NCBI GenBank assembly: GCA_031362985.1
Contig: JANLTO010000018.1
Span: 18,240 to 82,239, forward strand
DNA from: SHZL01 sp031362985
GTDB lineage: Bacteria; Pseudomonadota; Gammaproteobacteria; Xanthomonadales; SZUA-36
DNA length: 64,000 bases
Direction of reading: 5' to 3'
Part shown: piece after piece, positions 23,247 to 31,727 of the stretch
Layout of the letters: each line of letters opens with the position of its first letter
How positions within the stretch are numbered: position 1 is the stretch's first letter
Translations under genes and position numbers: made by a program
The notes under the pieces: model-generated
What the model was told of the DNA's origin: nothing
The model's input: only the letters and a program-made list of their open reading frames with translations
Databases searched by the model: none

Positions 23247-24617
23247 ATGGCAAAAACCAGGAATTCATTTCAGTGTGAAGAATGTGGAGCCCAGTTGAAC
23301 AAGTGGGCAGGCCAGTGTTCGGAATGCCGGGCCTGGAACTCGATTGTTGAGATTCTTGAGTCACCGTCCAAAGGAAACAGGTTCGGGGGTTTTTCCGGCC
23401 GTCTCGAAAACAAAGTGAATAACCTGTCGCAAGTTAGTGATTCGACCGTTGAGAGGGTTGAGACCGGGCTTAGTGAACTGGATCGTGTGCTGGGGGGAGG
23501 CCTCGTTCCGGGCTCGGTCTTGCTGCTGGGCGGTGATCCTGGGATAGGGAAGTCAACTTTATTGCTGCAAATGGTGTCCGCCCTGGCCGGGCGCTTTCCC
23601 TGTCTGTACATCACCGGGGAAGAGTCTTTGGAGCAAGTGAGCATGAGAGCGAAGAGACTCGGCCTTAAGCGGAGTGAAATACGCTGCCTTACCGAAACTG
23701 AAGTCAGCCAGATTCTTGCCCGGGCAACCGAAGAAAAACCACAATTGATGATCATCGATTCGATTCAGACTACGTATACCGAAGAACTTACCGCAGCACC
23801 GGGGTCGGTTTCCCAGGTGCGGGAATCGGCAGCCCGGTTGGTGCGTTGGGCCAAGGAGCAACGCTGTTGCGTGGTGCTGGTGGGGCATGTCACGAAGGAA
23901 GGTTCGCTGGCCGGCCCACGAGTGTTGGAGCATATGGTAGATGCTGTCCTGTATTTTGAGAATGAAGGTGGCAGCAGGTATCGCGTTATCCGCGCAGTAA
24001 AAAATCGCTTTGGCGCTGTGAATGAACTGGGTATGTTTGCCATGACCGGAAAGGGATTGAAGGAAGTGAGCAATCCTTCCGCAATTTTCCTCTCCGGCCA
24101 CGATGGTCCTGTACCTGGAAGCGTCATAACTATCATTCGGGAAGGTACGCGTCCGATTCTGCTGGAAGTGCAAGCATTGGTAGACCAGAGTCACGCCGGA
24201 ATTCCGCGCCGGGTGGCCCTGGGACTGGAGCAAAACCGGCTTGCGATGATGCTGGCTGTGCTGCACCGGCACGGGGGTATCACCCTCTCAGACCAGGATG
24301 TTTTTATCAATGTTGTCGGAGGCATCAAAATCACGGAAACAGGGGCGGATTTGCCGATATTGCTAGCGCTTTATTCCAGTTTCAGGAATCGCGCATTGCC
24401 AACCAGCCTGGTGTGCTTTGGAGAAGTCGGGCTTTCCGGCGAAATACGGCCAGTACACGATGGCCTGGAACGTCTGCGCGAAGCCGAAAGCCATGGATAC
24501 AGGCACGCCATTGTTCCCACAGCGAATGCCCCTCGTAAATCCCTTTCGGGGATCACTTTGCATCCGGTGCAGACTGTGGCGATGGCCCTGGAGTGCATTG
24601 CATCACTGGACGCCTGA
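23247..24617 (+). CDS. radA: DNA repair protein RadA
   Basis: 456 residues. N-terminal C4 zinc finger (CEECG...CSEC, about 10-30), RecA-like ATPase with Walker A GGDPGIGKST near residue 97 and the RadA-specific KNRFG motif (KNRFGAVNE), and a C-terminal Lon-protease-like domain (about 290-456) without the Lon catalytic Ser-Lys requirement. RadA is a DnaB-like helicase that promotes branch migration in recombination. Divergent from the PspF-like gene; converges with the acyltransferase. Confidence 0.96.
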   Translation: MAKTRNSFQCEECGAQLNKWAGQCSECRAWNSIVEILESPSKGNRFGGFSGRLENKVNNLSQVSDSTVERVETGLSELDRVLGGGLVPGSVLLLGGDPGIGKSTLLLQMVSALAGRFPCLYITGEESLEQVSMRAKRLGLKRSEIRCLTETEVSQILARATEEKPQLMIIDSIQTTYTEELTAAPGSVSQVRESAARLVRWAKEQRCCVVLVGHVTKEGSLAGPRVLEHMVDAVLYFENEGGSRYRVIRAVKNRFGAVNELGMFAMTGKGLKEVSNPSAIFLSGHDGPVPGSVITIIREGTRPILLEVQALVDQSHAGIPRRVALGLEQNRLAMMLAVLHRHGGITLSDQDVFINVVGGIKITETGADLPILLALYSSFRNRALPTSLVCFGEVGLSGEIRPVHDGLERLREAESHGYRHAIVPTANAPRKSLSGITLHPVQTVAMALECIASLDA

Positions 24618-24643
24618 AAGGCAGGTAAAAAGTGCTGCTGTCG

Positions 24644-25717
24644 TCAGCGAACCCCAAGCAATCCTTTGATCCAATGGTGCAGAGGCCGCTCAATCCACTG
24701 GTAATGAGCCACGCTCAAGAGAAGAATCGCAAGGATCAACAACCAGAACATGATATTTGCCGCGAGGCTGGAAAGTTGTCCCGCAAAACTATTGAATCCC
24801 AGGTACTGAGAAACCGCCAGCATCAGGGTATGGGATAGATAAATCGCATAGGAAGCACTGCCGGCAAGAATACTGGCGTGGACGGGAGCCCGGATGCCGG
24901 ATTGCTCGAGGCTTATCATCCCCTTGAGTAAGAGTAGCGATGGGATGCCAAAAACCAGCACCCGATAAAACACAAAATAGCCCTGTTCTATGCTTCCTTT
25001 GAACGACGCATTATTCACCCAGCCCCCCAGAAATAACAGGACCGCTCCGGAAGCCAGGAATACCCATGCCAGTCTCCCGGAACTTTTGCGCACCTGGCTG
25101 GCAAGTAATGAACCCGCAAGAAATTCAGCCAGATAGGGACTGAACATGTAGTACTGAGCCAGGCTCATATATTCGAGCTGTCCCTGGTCATAGGAGTGCA
25201 GGATGAACTGGCTGATCAGCGACCAGGCAATAGTGGCGACCAATAGCAACTTCAGGGCCGCTTCCCTTCGCTGTTTGGTGCCCGCAATCAGGACGGTGAA
25301 CAACAAATAAAAAAACATTTCAAAAATCAGGGTCCAACTTACGGCGATGAGCAAGATATTTGTCGGCCACAAAACTGCGGAGCGCACCAGGCTTGATGCC
25401 GCCAGTTGTGCAGGATTGATCCAGGCAAATACCAGCAGCGCAAGCAGGTAGAAAGGCCAATATCCGGAATAGATTCGAGCGCAACGCCGTCTTATGAACA
25501 ACCAGCCATGCTCAAGCCCCGTTGCCGTATCCGTCGTGTAGGCCATGATAAATCCGCTGATCACGAAAAAGACGTCCACACCGGCAAAACCAAGAGTTTC
25601 GGCCACGACAAACAGGGGTCCCGGCTCAACACCGGCTGCACGCACATGTGAGCTGGTATGGTAAACAAGGACCAGCAGTGCGGCGATAAACCTCAGGAAC
25701 TGAACATTGATCAGCAT
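24644..25717 (-). CDS. Acyltransferase 3 family membrane protein (OafA/YrhL type)
   Basis: 357 residues from ATG 25717, with about ten hydrophobic segments. Starts with the family pattern NVQFLRFIAALLVLVYH, where R and the catalytic-site His are conserved, then FFVISGFIMAY. Such proteins transfer acyl groups, often acetyl, to sugars of exported polysaccharides or lipids. There is no SGNH domain. The acceptor is unknown and no glycan genes adjoin it. An in-frame TTG at 25750 would overlap the preceding gene and is less likely. Start 11 bases after the stop of the CorB-like gene. Confidence 0.85.
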   Translation of the reverse strand: MLINVQFLRFIAALLVLVYHTSSHVRAAGVEPGPLFVVAETLGFAGVDVFFVISGFIMAYTTDTATGLEHGWLFIRRRCARIYSGYWPFYLLALLVFAWINPAQLAASSLVRSAVLWPTNILLIAVSWTLIFEMFFYLLFTVLIAGTKQRREAALKLLLVATIAWSLISQFILHSYDQGQLEYMSLAQYYMFSPYLAEFLAGSLLASQVRKSSGRLAWVFLASGAVLLFLGGWVNNASFKGSIEQGYFVFYRVLVFGIPSLLLLKGMISLEQSGIRAPVHASILAGSASYAIYLSHTLMLAVSQYLGFNSFAGQLSSLAANIMFWLLILAILLLSVAHYQWIERPLHHWIKGLLGVR

Positions 25718-25727
25718 GGGGAAATTG

Positions 25728-26987
25728 TCAGTCTTTGCTTTCGCTATCAACCAGTACCTTGGTGATAACGTTGTCCCTTAGCTCAACGATAGTCATAACG
25801 TGGGGCCCGATGCGGACGCAGGTTCTGCCTGACGGGATAACTTCGAGCTGTTCCAGCAATAGTCCATTCAGCGTGTTGGCCTCTTCTTCTGGCAGCTCCC
25901 AACCCATGCGGCGATTGAGCATGCGAATGCTGGTGGCGCCGTCGATCAGGTAGGTTCCATCATCAAGTTGTCGAACGTTACGTGAGCGCTCTTTCCCTTC
26001 GGCAGTGTATTCGCCGACAATTTCCGCAAGTATGTCATCCAGGGTGACCAAACCCTGGATATCGCCGTACTCATCAACTACCAGGCCCATGCGCCGCTCG
26101 CGTGACTGGAACTCCAGCAACTGTCGCATGAGGGTGGTGCCTTCCGGAATAAAATAGGGGGTCCGGATGGACTGTTTCAGACCTTCGAACGTGAGGCCTC
26201 CTTCAGAGAGTTTCGCGATCACCGAGCGAATGTGCAAAGTACCTTCCGCATGATCAATGCTTTCCCGGTAAACAGGTAATCGCGTGTAAAGGGTTTGAGT
26301 CAGTTGTGCAAGGATGGACTCCCAATCATGGTTCAGATCAATACCCATGATCTCTTGCCGAGGGACCATAACGTCATCCACTAATGCCTGTTCCAGGTCA
26401 AGAATGTTCACCAGCATGCGTTGATGGTTGTTTGAAACGAGGCCCCCCTCCTGTAACAGGGTGCGCAATTCCTCCCGGTTCAATCGCTCGATGACGTCCG
26501 TTCGCGCCCGGATACCGAACGGTTTCAACAAAAGGCTGGTAAACCCGTTGACCAGCCAGACCAAAGGATAAAACACCTTGAGCAGAGCGGTCAGGACAAA
26601 AGATGTCGGATACGCAATTCGTTCCGGGTTGAAAGCAGCAACCGTTTTGGGCAGCACCTCACCAAATATCAAAACTACCACCGTCAGCACCAATGACGAA
26701 ATCCACACACCATTGTCGCCGAGCAGGCGTATACCAATCACGGTTCCGATGGACGCCGCCAGGATATTCACCAGGTTATTTCCCAGCAAGATCAATCCGA
26801 GCAAGCGATCAGGCTTGAGCAGCAATGTTTGCGCCGAGCGCGCACCACGATGGCCAATGTTAGCCAGATGCCGCATGCGATACCTGTTTACTGCCATCAG
26901 GCCGGTTTCAGAGCTGGAAAAATAGGCCGACAGGGCTATCAGAGCCAACAGGATGAAATACAGGGTGCTAAGTGGTATGTCGCTCAA
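25728..26987 (-). CDS. CNNM/CBS-domain transporter protein (CorB/HlyC-CorC family)
   Basis: 419 residues. N-terminal DUF21/CNNM membrane domain (about 1-180; AYFSSSETGLMAVNRYRMRHLA and FGEVLPKTVA are the family signatures), two CBS domains (about 200-330; VMVPRQEIMGID, VDEYGDIQGLVTLDDILAEIVGE) and a C-terminal CorC_HlyC domain (about 340-419). Homologues are linked to magnesium and cobalt homeostasis. The gene lies beside the CcsA-like gene and ffh, as in other gammaproteobacteria. Confidence 0.9.
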   Translation of the reverse strand: MSDIPLSTLYFILLALIALSAYFSSSETGLMAVNRYRMRHLANIGHRGARSAQTLLLKPDRLLGLILLGNNLVNILAASIGTVIGIRLLGDNGVWISSLVLTVVVLIFGEVLPKTVAAFNPERIAYPTSFVLTALLKVFYPLVWLVNGFTSLLLKPFGIRARTDVIERLNREELRTLLQEGGLVSNNHQRMLVNILDLEQALVDDVMVPRQEIMGIDLNHDWESILAQLTQTLYTRLPVYRESIDHAEGTLHIRSVIAKLSEGGLTFEGLKQSIRTPYFIPEGTTLMRQLLEFQSRERRMGLVVDEYGDIQGLVTLDDILAEIVGEYTAEGKERSRNVRQLDDGTYLIDGATSIRMLNRRMGWELPEEEANTLNGLLLEQLEVIPSGRTCVRIGPHVMTIVELRDNVITKVLVDSESKD

Positions 26988-27066
26988 ATTTTACGCACAA
27001 TCTGGAAATCCAGGTGACGCACGCCCCGCCCGGAAAGAGGGTCGTTGATGGGTGCAATTAGTGCCA

Positions 27067-27882
27067 TCAACTCCGCCAGCTTCGACCCAGGATGGTTTCA
27101 AGCACCAGCTTGCTTCCAAAGTAGGCCAGCACCAACAGAAGAATGCCGACAAGTGTCAATCGAACTGCCTGCCGGCCGCGCCAACCATATCGCCACCGGC
27201 CCCAGAGTAGCAAGCCAAAAACCAGCCAGGCGGTGATGGATAATATGGTTTTGTGTGCAAGGTGTTGGGCGAACAGGTCATCGACAAAAGCAAGACCGGA
27301 CACAAGTGAGACAGTCAGCAACATGAACCCCATGGCGACCAGGCGAAACAGCAACCTCTCGAGAGTCTCCAGTGGAGGGAGGGATCTGACCAGGGAGTTA
27401 AGGTGATGGCGGCGCAGAAAAAAATCGATGATTGCGACGAATAATGCATACACCCCTGCAATGCTGAGCACCCCAAATGCCAGGATGGAACTAAGAATAT
27501 GAAACGATGTGCCGGTTGAAAGATTTTCCAGCAACAAGCCTTGTGACGGTATCGACCACTCCAGCGCCAGCGTCACGATGGCCAAGGGCAACGCGATAAC
27601 ACTGGCATCGTACAAAGGACTGGAACTAAATATTGAAAGGCATAGCATGAGCATAATCACGAATGAACACAGCGAAAGCAGGTCCAATATCCCGACCTCC
27701 GCCACCGCAGTGCTGATCCAGTGCCCGGTTTGGGTAAACCCATGGACCGCCACGCCCAGGAAGCACAGGGTGACGGATGCGAGCCACAACCGTCTCGACT
27801 GATTCCTGATCGACACATAGAGGAGCACCAGCGCCAGAATGTACAGACTTATGGCTATGAGCAGGCTGGAATCGTGATACAT
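27067..27882 (-). CDS. CcsA/YpjD-type cytochrome c assembly membrane protein
   Basis: 271 residues from ATG 27882, eight predicted membrane segments. The heme-handling tryptophan-rich motif of CcsA proteins is only partly present, but FHILSSILAFGVLSIAGVYAL and FLAHKTILSITAWLVFGLLLWGR-like elements (HLAHKTILSITAW) carry conserved histidines of the family. Members of this short subgroup (YpjD) occur next to ffh and are not proven cytochrome c synthases. The gene is divergent from ffh with 85 bases between starts. The long in-frame extension beyond 27882 runs into ffh and is rejected. Confidence 0.83.
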   Translation of the reverse strand: MYHDSSLLIAISLYILALVLLYVSIRNQSRRLWLASVTLCFLGVAVHGFTQTGHWISTAVAEVGILDLLSLCSFVIMLMLCLSIFSSSPLYDASVIALPLAIVTLALEWSIPSQGLLLENLSTGTSFHILSSILAFGVLSIAGVYALFVAIIDFFLRRHHLNSLVRSLPPLETLERLLFRLVAMGFMLLTVSLVSGLAFVDDLFAQHLAHKTILSITAWLVFGLLLWGRWRYGWRGRQAVRLTLVGILLLVLAYFGSKLVLETILGRSWRS

Positions 27883-27967
27883 CAGTTTTCTCGGCGGACC
27901 ATCATTCCCAAGTACTACGGTGGTGGCTCCCGCTTTAATACCCGACTCCCAAGATTCGGAGCGATCC

Positions 27968-29362
27968 ATGTTTGAAAACCTGACGGAACGGCTGTCGCAA
28001 GCGATGCGACAGCTTAGTGGCAAAGGCCGCTTGACTGAAGATAGCATTCGGGAAACTCTGCGCGAAGTCCGCATCGCATTGCTCGAAGCAGATGTTGCGT
28101 TGCCCGTTGTGCAGCAGTTTATTGCTGCGGTCAAGCTAAAAGCAGTGGGTCAGGCATTCCTGCAAAGCCTCACTCCCGGGCAAGCCATGATCAAACTCGT
28201 TCATGACGAGTTAATCCACGTCATGGGAGATGAGAATCAAGCGCTGGACTTAAAGGCCAGGCCACCCGTGGTCATTCTTATGGCGGGTTTACAGGGCTCG
28301 GGCAAGACAACCTCAACGGCAAAGCTGGCCCGCTACCTGACGGAGACAGAAAAGAAACGCGTCATGGTGGTCAGTTGTGACGTCTATCGGCCCGCGGCCA
28401 TTGAACAACTGAAAGCCCTGGCCGCGCAAGTCGGGGCGATTCACTATCCTTCAAACGCTTCGGAACGGCCCGCCACCATCGCGCAAAACGCGTTGGCCGA
28501 AGCCCGCAAGCAGATATGCGATGTGCTGCTGGTGGATACCGCCGGACGGCTGCACGTTGACAACGAAATGATGGCGGAAATCCGCGAGATCCATCTCGCT
28601 GTTGCGCCCAGGGAAACATTGTTTGTAGTCGACAGCATGACCGGTCAGGATGCAGCAAATACAGCGGCTGCGTTCAATGCAACTCTTGATTTGAGCGGTA
28701 TTATACTGACCAAGGCGGACGGCGATGCACGAGGCGGTGCGGCACTTTCGGTTCGCGCGATTACGGGAAAGCCGATCAAGTTCATTGGCACGGGTGAGAA
28801 GGTAGATGCACTGCAACCCTTCTATCCACAGCGCATTGCCTCGCGAATTCTTGGCATGGGTGACGTACTCACCCTGGTTGAGGATGTGCAACGACAGGTT
28901 GACCAGAAAGCTGCTGAGAAGCTGGTTAACAAAATGCGCAAAGGTAGTGGCCTGGACCTGGAGGATTTTCGTTCCCAGCTGGAACAGATGGCGAACATGG
29001 GAGGCATTAGCGGCCTGATGGACAAATTACCCGGGATGGCCAACCTGCCTCAGCAGATCAAATCGCAAGTTGACGATAACCATACGCGACACATGATAGC
29101 CATCATTAATTCCATGACGCCGCAGGAACGCCGTTTTCCGGAAGTGATCCGTGGCTCGCGAAAGAAGCGCATTGCATTAGGATCTGGAATGGAAATACAG
29201 GACGTTAATCGCCTGCTGAAGCAGCATGGGCAAATGCAAAAAGTGATGAAAAAGGTCGGTAGGGGGGGCATGTCCGGCATGATGAAGAAGCTCAAAACAC
29301 TTCAGGGACAATTGCCGTCGGGCGCGTTACCTGGCAGAGGAGGGCGCAAGCCGCCTTTCTAG
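27968..29362 (+). CDS. ffh: Signal recognition particle protein Ffh
   Basis: 464 residues. N domain (MFENLTERLSQAMRQLSGKGRL), G domain with GLQGSGKTT (P-loop), DTAGR and TKADGDARGG, and a methionine-rich M domain (from about 330; NMGGISGLMDKLPGM, MKKVGRGGMSGMMKKL) that binds 4.5S RNA and signal peptides. ATG 27968 is the family start; the 16 residues in frame before it are omitted. Its RNA partner is encoded at 46102. Confidence 0.97.
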   Translation: MFENLTERLSQAMRQLSGKGRLTEDSIRETLREVRIALLEADVALPVVQQFIAAVKLKAVGQAFLQSLTPGQAMIKLVHDELIHVMGDENQALDLKARPPVVILMAGLQGSGKTTSTAKLARYLTETEKKRVMVVSCDVYRPAAIEQLKALAAQVGAIHYPSNASERPATIAQNALAEARKQICDVLLVDTAGRLHVDNEMMAEIREIHLAVAPRETLFVVDSMTGQDAANTAAAFNATLDLSGIILTKADGDARGGAALSVRAITGKPIKFIGTGEKVDALQPFYPQRIASRILGMGDVLTLVEDVQRQVDQKAAEKLVNKMRKGSGLDLEDFRSQLEQMANMGGISGLMDKLPGMANLPQQIKSQVDDNHTRHMIAIINSMTPQERRFPEVIRGSRKKRIALGSGMEIQDVNRLLKQHGQMQKVMKKVGRGGMSGMMKKLKTLQGQLPSGALPGRGGRKPPF

Positions 29363-29631
29363 TCTCCCGTTATGGGCAAGGCCTGTTGCCGTGAATTCCT
29401 TCCGGCCGGCCAGTTGAGCGTGGAATCGATATCGCGGTGTCCGGTCTGCAGACGGGTTTTCTTTTGCCCATCTTAACGGTACAATGCGCGGTTTGCTGGG
29501 TCTGCACCGGTTGGGTTTTCGGAACAGAGGCAGCGCGGGGATGAATCAGGCTGCGACGAAACCAAAATCGGACGCAGTCTTTGAAATCAGCAGGCAATGC
29601 CTTAACAGCATTGATACATGGGCTTTATATA

Positions 29632-29883
29632 ATGGTAAAAATCAGATTATCACGCGGCGGGGCCAAGAAATCCCCCTTCTATCACATCGTAGTCACCGAT
29701 AGCCGCAAAGCGCGCGATGGCCGCAAGATTGAGCGCATTGGGTTTTTCAACCCCGTAGCTCGTGGCCAGGAAGAGCGCCTGCGTCTTGACCTCGAACGCA
29801 TCGCATATTGGTCCGGAGTTGGCGCACAACTCAGTGAAAGGGTGAAATCACTGGTTTCAGAGGCCAGCGCTAAGGCAGCTTGA
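29632..29883 (+). CDS. rpsP: 30S ribosomal protein S16
   Basis: 83 residues, standard length: MVKIRLSRGGAKKSPFYHIV, then DSRKARDGRKIERIGFFNP. First gene of rpsP-rimM-trmD-rplS. The 269 bases after ffh contain no clear terminator; a TACAAT at 29480-29485 may be the -10 of its promoter, without a good -35. Confidence 0.97.
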   Translation: MVKIRLSRGGAKKSPFYHIVVTDSRKARDGRKIERIGFFNPVARGQEERLRLDLERIAYWSGVGAQLSERVKSLVSEASAKAA

Positions 29884-29902
29884 TCCTGTTGGGCTGCCCG
29901 TC

Positions 29903-30418
29903 ATGGACGCCGAAAAGGACAAGCAACGGGAAACGGTGTTGCTGGGGCATGTCTCCGGCGCCCACGGAATCAAGGGGTGGGTTAAAATCCACTCCGACAC
30001 GGACCCCAGGGACGCAATTTTTGACTATCAGCCCTGGCAGGTCGGAGTCGAAAAACGCATAGTCCACATTGTATCGGGCAGAATCCAGGGGAAATTCCTG
30101 GTTGCTGAACTGGATGGTATAACCGACCGGGATTCGGCAGACAGCTTGGCGGGACAGCAAATTGTGGTGTTCCGTGATCAGTTACCTGAATTGCCAGACT
30201 CCCAGTACTATTGGAATGAACTGATTGGATTGAGGGTGCGGAGCGATGCCGGCCAGGAGTTGGGACTGGTCAAGGAAATGATCGCAACCGGCGCCAACGA
30301 TGTAATGCTGGTGCAGGGTGAAAGGGAGAGACTGATACCGTTTATCTTTGGTGTCTACGTCAGTGAAGTAGATCTGGCGGCAGGGAGCATGGTGGTAAAC
30401 TGGGATCCGGATTTTTAG
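29903..30418 (+). CDS. rimM: Ribosome maturation factor RimM
   Basis: 171 residues. N-terminal beta-barrel (VLLGHVSGAHGIKGWVKIHS, about 12-95) and C-terminal PRC-barrel (about 100-171; YYWNELIGLRV, ending MVVNWDPDF, the conserved VDWDxxF end). RimM helps mature the 30S head by binding S19 near 16S helices. Follows rpsP by 19 bases and precedes trmD by 3. Confidence 0.95.
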   Translation: MDAEKDKQRETVLLGHVSGAHGIKGWVKIHSDTDPRDAIFDYQPWQVGVEKRIVHIVSGRIQGKFLVAELDGITDRDSADSLAGQQIVVFRDQLPELPDSQYYWNELIGLRVRSDAGQELGLVKEMIATGANDVMLVQGERERLIPFIFGVYVSEVDLAAGSMVVNWDPDF

Positions 30419-30421
30419 ACC

Positions 30422-31210
30422 GTGGAAATTCAGGTCATCACCTTGTTTCCAGAGGAGTTCAGGCCCCTGGTGGACCTGGGAGTGACAGGCAGGGCCATCC
30501 GGGATGGATTGGTGCGTTTGGAACTGGTCAATCCACGGGATTTTGCAGTCGACCGGCATCGGTCCGTCGACGATAGGCCTTACGGCGGTGGACCTGGCAT
30601 GGTAATGGCCGTTGAGCCATTGAGATCCGCGATCAGGGAAGCACGGCGCCGGGCATCCGGTAAGGCAGACAGTAACGCACCAACTGAGCTTAAAGTCAGT
30701 TTGCTCAGCCCTCAGGGCAGATGCCTCGGGGCCAGCGTCCTGAGAGAATTAGCCGGCAGGCAGAGCCTGATATTGGTTTGCGGCCGCTACGAAGGTTTGG
30801 ACGAGCGTCTGGTCAATTTGGAAATAGACGAGGAATGGTCGATTGGTGACTATGTCCTGAGTGGCGGTGAACTGGCTGCTGCGGTGGTGATAGACGCAGT
30901 TGTGCGCCTGATCCCGGGTGTGCTGGGAGACCAGCAGTCTGCTGAGCAGGATTCGTTCGCAGACGGTCTTCTGGACTGCCCGCACTACACCAGGCCGGAA
31001 GTGATTGGTGGAATTGAAGTGCCGCAGGTGCTGCTTTCCGGTGATCACAAGGCCATAGCCCGGTGGCGGCGCAAGCAGTCGCTGGGACGTACCTGGCAGC
31101 GCAGGCGTGATTTGCTCGACGGCTCGAAATTGAGCGAAGAAGATGAAATTCTGTTGGCCGAGTTCAAACAGGAACATGGCCAGCTACCGGAAACCGTAGA
31201 CATTAGTTGA
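30422..31210 (+). CDS. trmD: tRNA (guanine37-N1)-methyltransferase
   Basis: 262 residues; GTG start at 30422. SPOUT-class knotted methyltransferase that makes m1G37. The SAM knot motifs are LVCGRYEGLDERL and SIGDYVLSGGE, followed by LLDCPHYTRPE. ATG-type initiation at the family N-terminus MEIQVITLFPEEF. Tightly spaced within the operon (3 bases after rimM, 12 before rplS). Confidence 0.97.
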   Translation: MEIQVITLFPEEFRPLVDLGVTGRAIRDGLVRLELVNPRDFAVDRHRSVDDRPYGGGPGMVMAVEPLRSAIREARRRASGKADSNAPTELKVSLLSPQGRCLGASVLRELAGRQSLILVCGRYEGLDERLVNLEIDEEWSIGDYVLSGGELAAAVVIDAVVRLIPGVLGDQQSAEQDSFADGLLDCPHYTRPEVIGGIEVPQVLLSGDHKAIARWRRKQSLGRTWQRRRDLLDGSKLSEEDEILLAEFKQEHGQLPETVDIS

Positions 31211-31222
31211 AGGATTGAAATC

Positions 31223-31570
31223 ATGAGCAACATTATTGATGAAGTAAATGCGGAACAGATGACCCGCGAAATTCCCAAGTTTGCTCCTGGCGATACCGTG
31301 ACGGTCAGCGTTAAGGTAAAAGAAGGGAATCGCGAACGCCTGCAGGCCTTTGAGGGAGTTGTTATTGCGATCAAGAACCGCGGGCTCCACTCGGCGTTCA
31401 CGGTGCGCAAAATTTCCCATGGTACAGGTGTAGAGCGCGTGTTCCAGACATACAGCCCCCTGATCGACTCGATCACGGTCAACCGCCGCGGTGATGTGCG
31501 CCGTGCGAAGTTGTATTACCTGAGAGGTCTGGAAGGCAAGGCCTCGCGCATCAAGGAAAAGCTCAGCTAA
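31223..31570 (+). CDS. rplS: 50S ribosomal protein L19
   Basis: 115 residues, standard length. Conserved GDTVTVSVKVKEGNRERLQ, FEGVVIAIKNRG and RRAKLYYLR. Last gene of the operon; a strong terminator follows 26 bases later. Confidence 0.97.
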   Translation: MSNIIDEVNAEQMTREIPKFAPGDTVTVSVKVKEGNRERLQAFEGVVIAIKNRGLHSAFTVRKISHGTGVERVFQTYSPLIDSITVNRRGDVRRAKLYYLRGLEGKASRIKEKLS

Positions 31571-31595
31571 GATAAGCCCTGCGCTTATGAGTGGA

Positions 31596-31624
31596 AAGCC
31601 CGCATCAAAGCGGGCTTTTTTTTG
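31596..31624 (+). terminator. Terminator of the rpsP-rplS operon
   Basis: AAGCCCGC and GCGGGCTT pair around ATCAAA and are followed by a run of eight T. Confidence 0.93.
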
Positions 31625-31666
31625 ATTTGTTGTCCACAACTAGTTGCATGACTTTTCGGCTGGTTC

Positions 31667-31695
31667 CTTGAATCTCCGGCTACGGCCCACATCTC
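31667..31695 (+). promoter_or_regulatory. Probable sigma-32 heat-shock promoter of htpG
   Basis: CTTGAA (31667-31672), 14 bases, then CCACATCTC (31687-31695). The known consensus is CTTGAA and CCCCATNTA with 13-15 bases between; two positions of the -10 differ. It lies 33 bases before the htpG start. Confidence 0.62.
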
Positions 31696-31727
31696 GTGGT
31701 AATCGAAACAACGAGCGAAGCCCGATC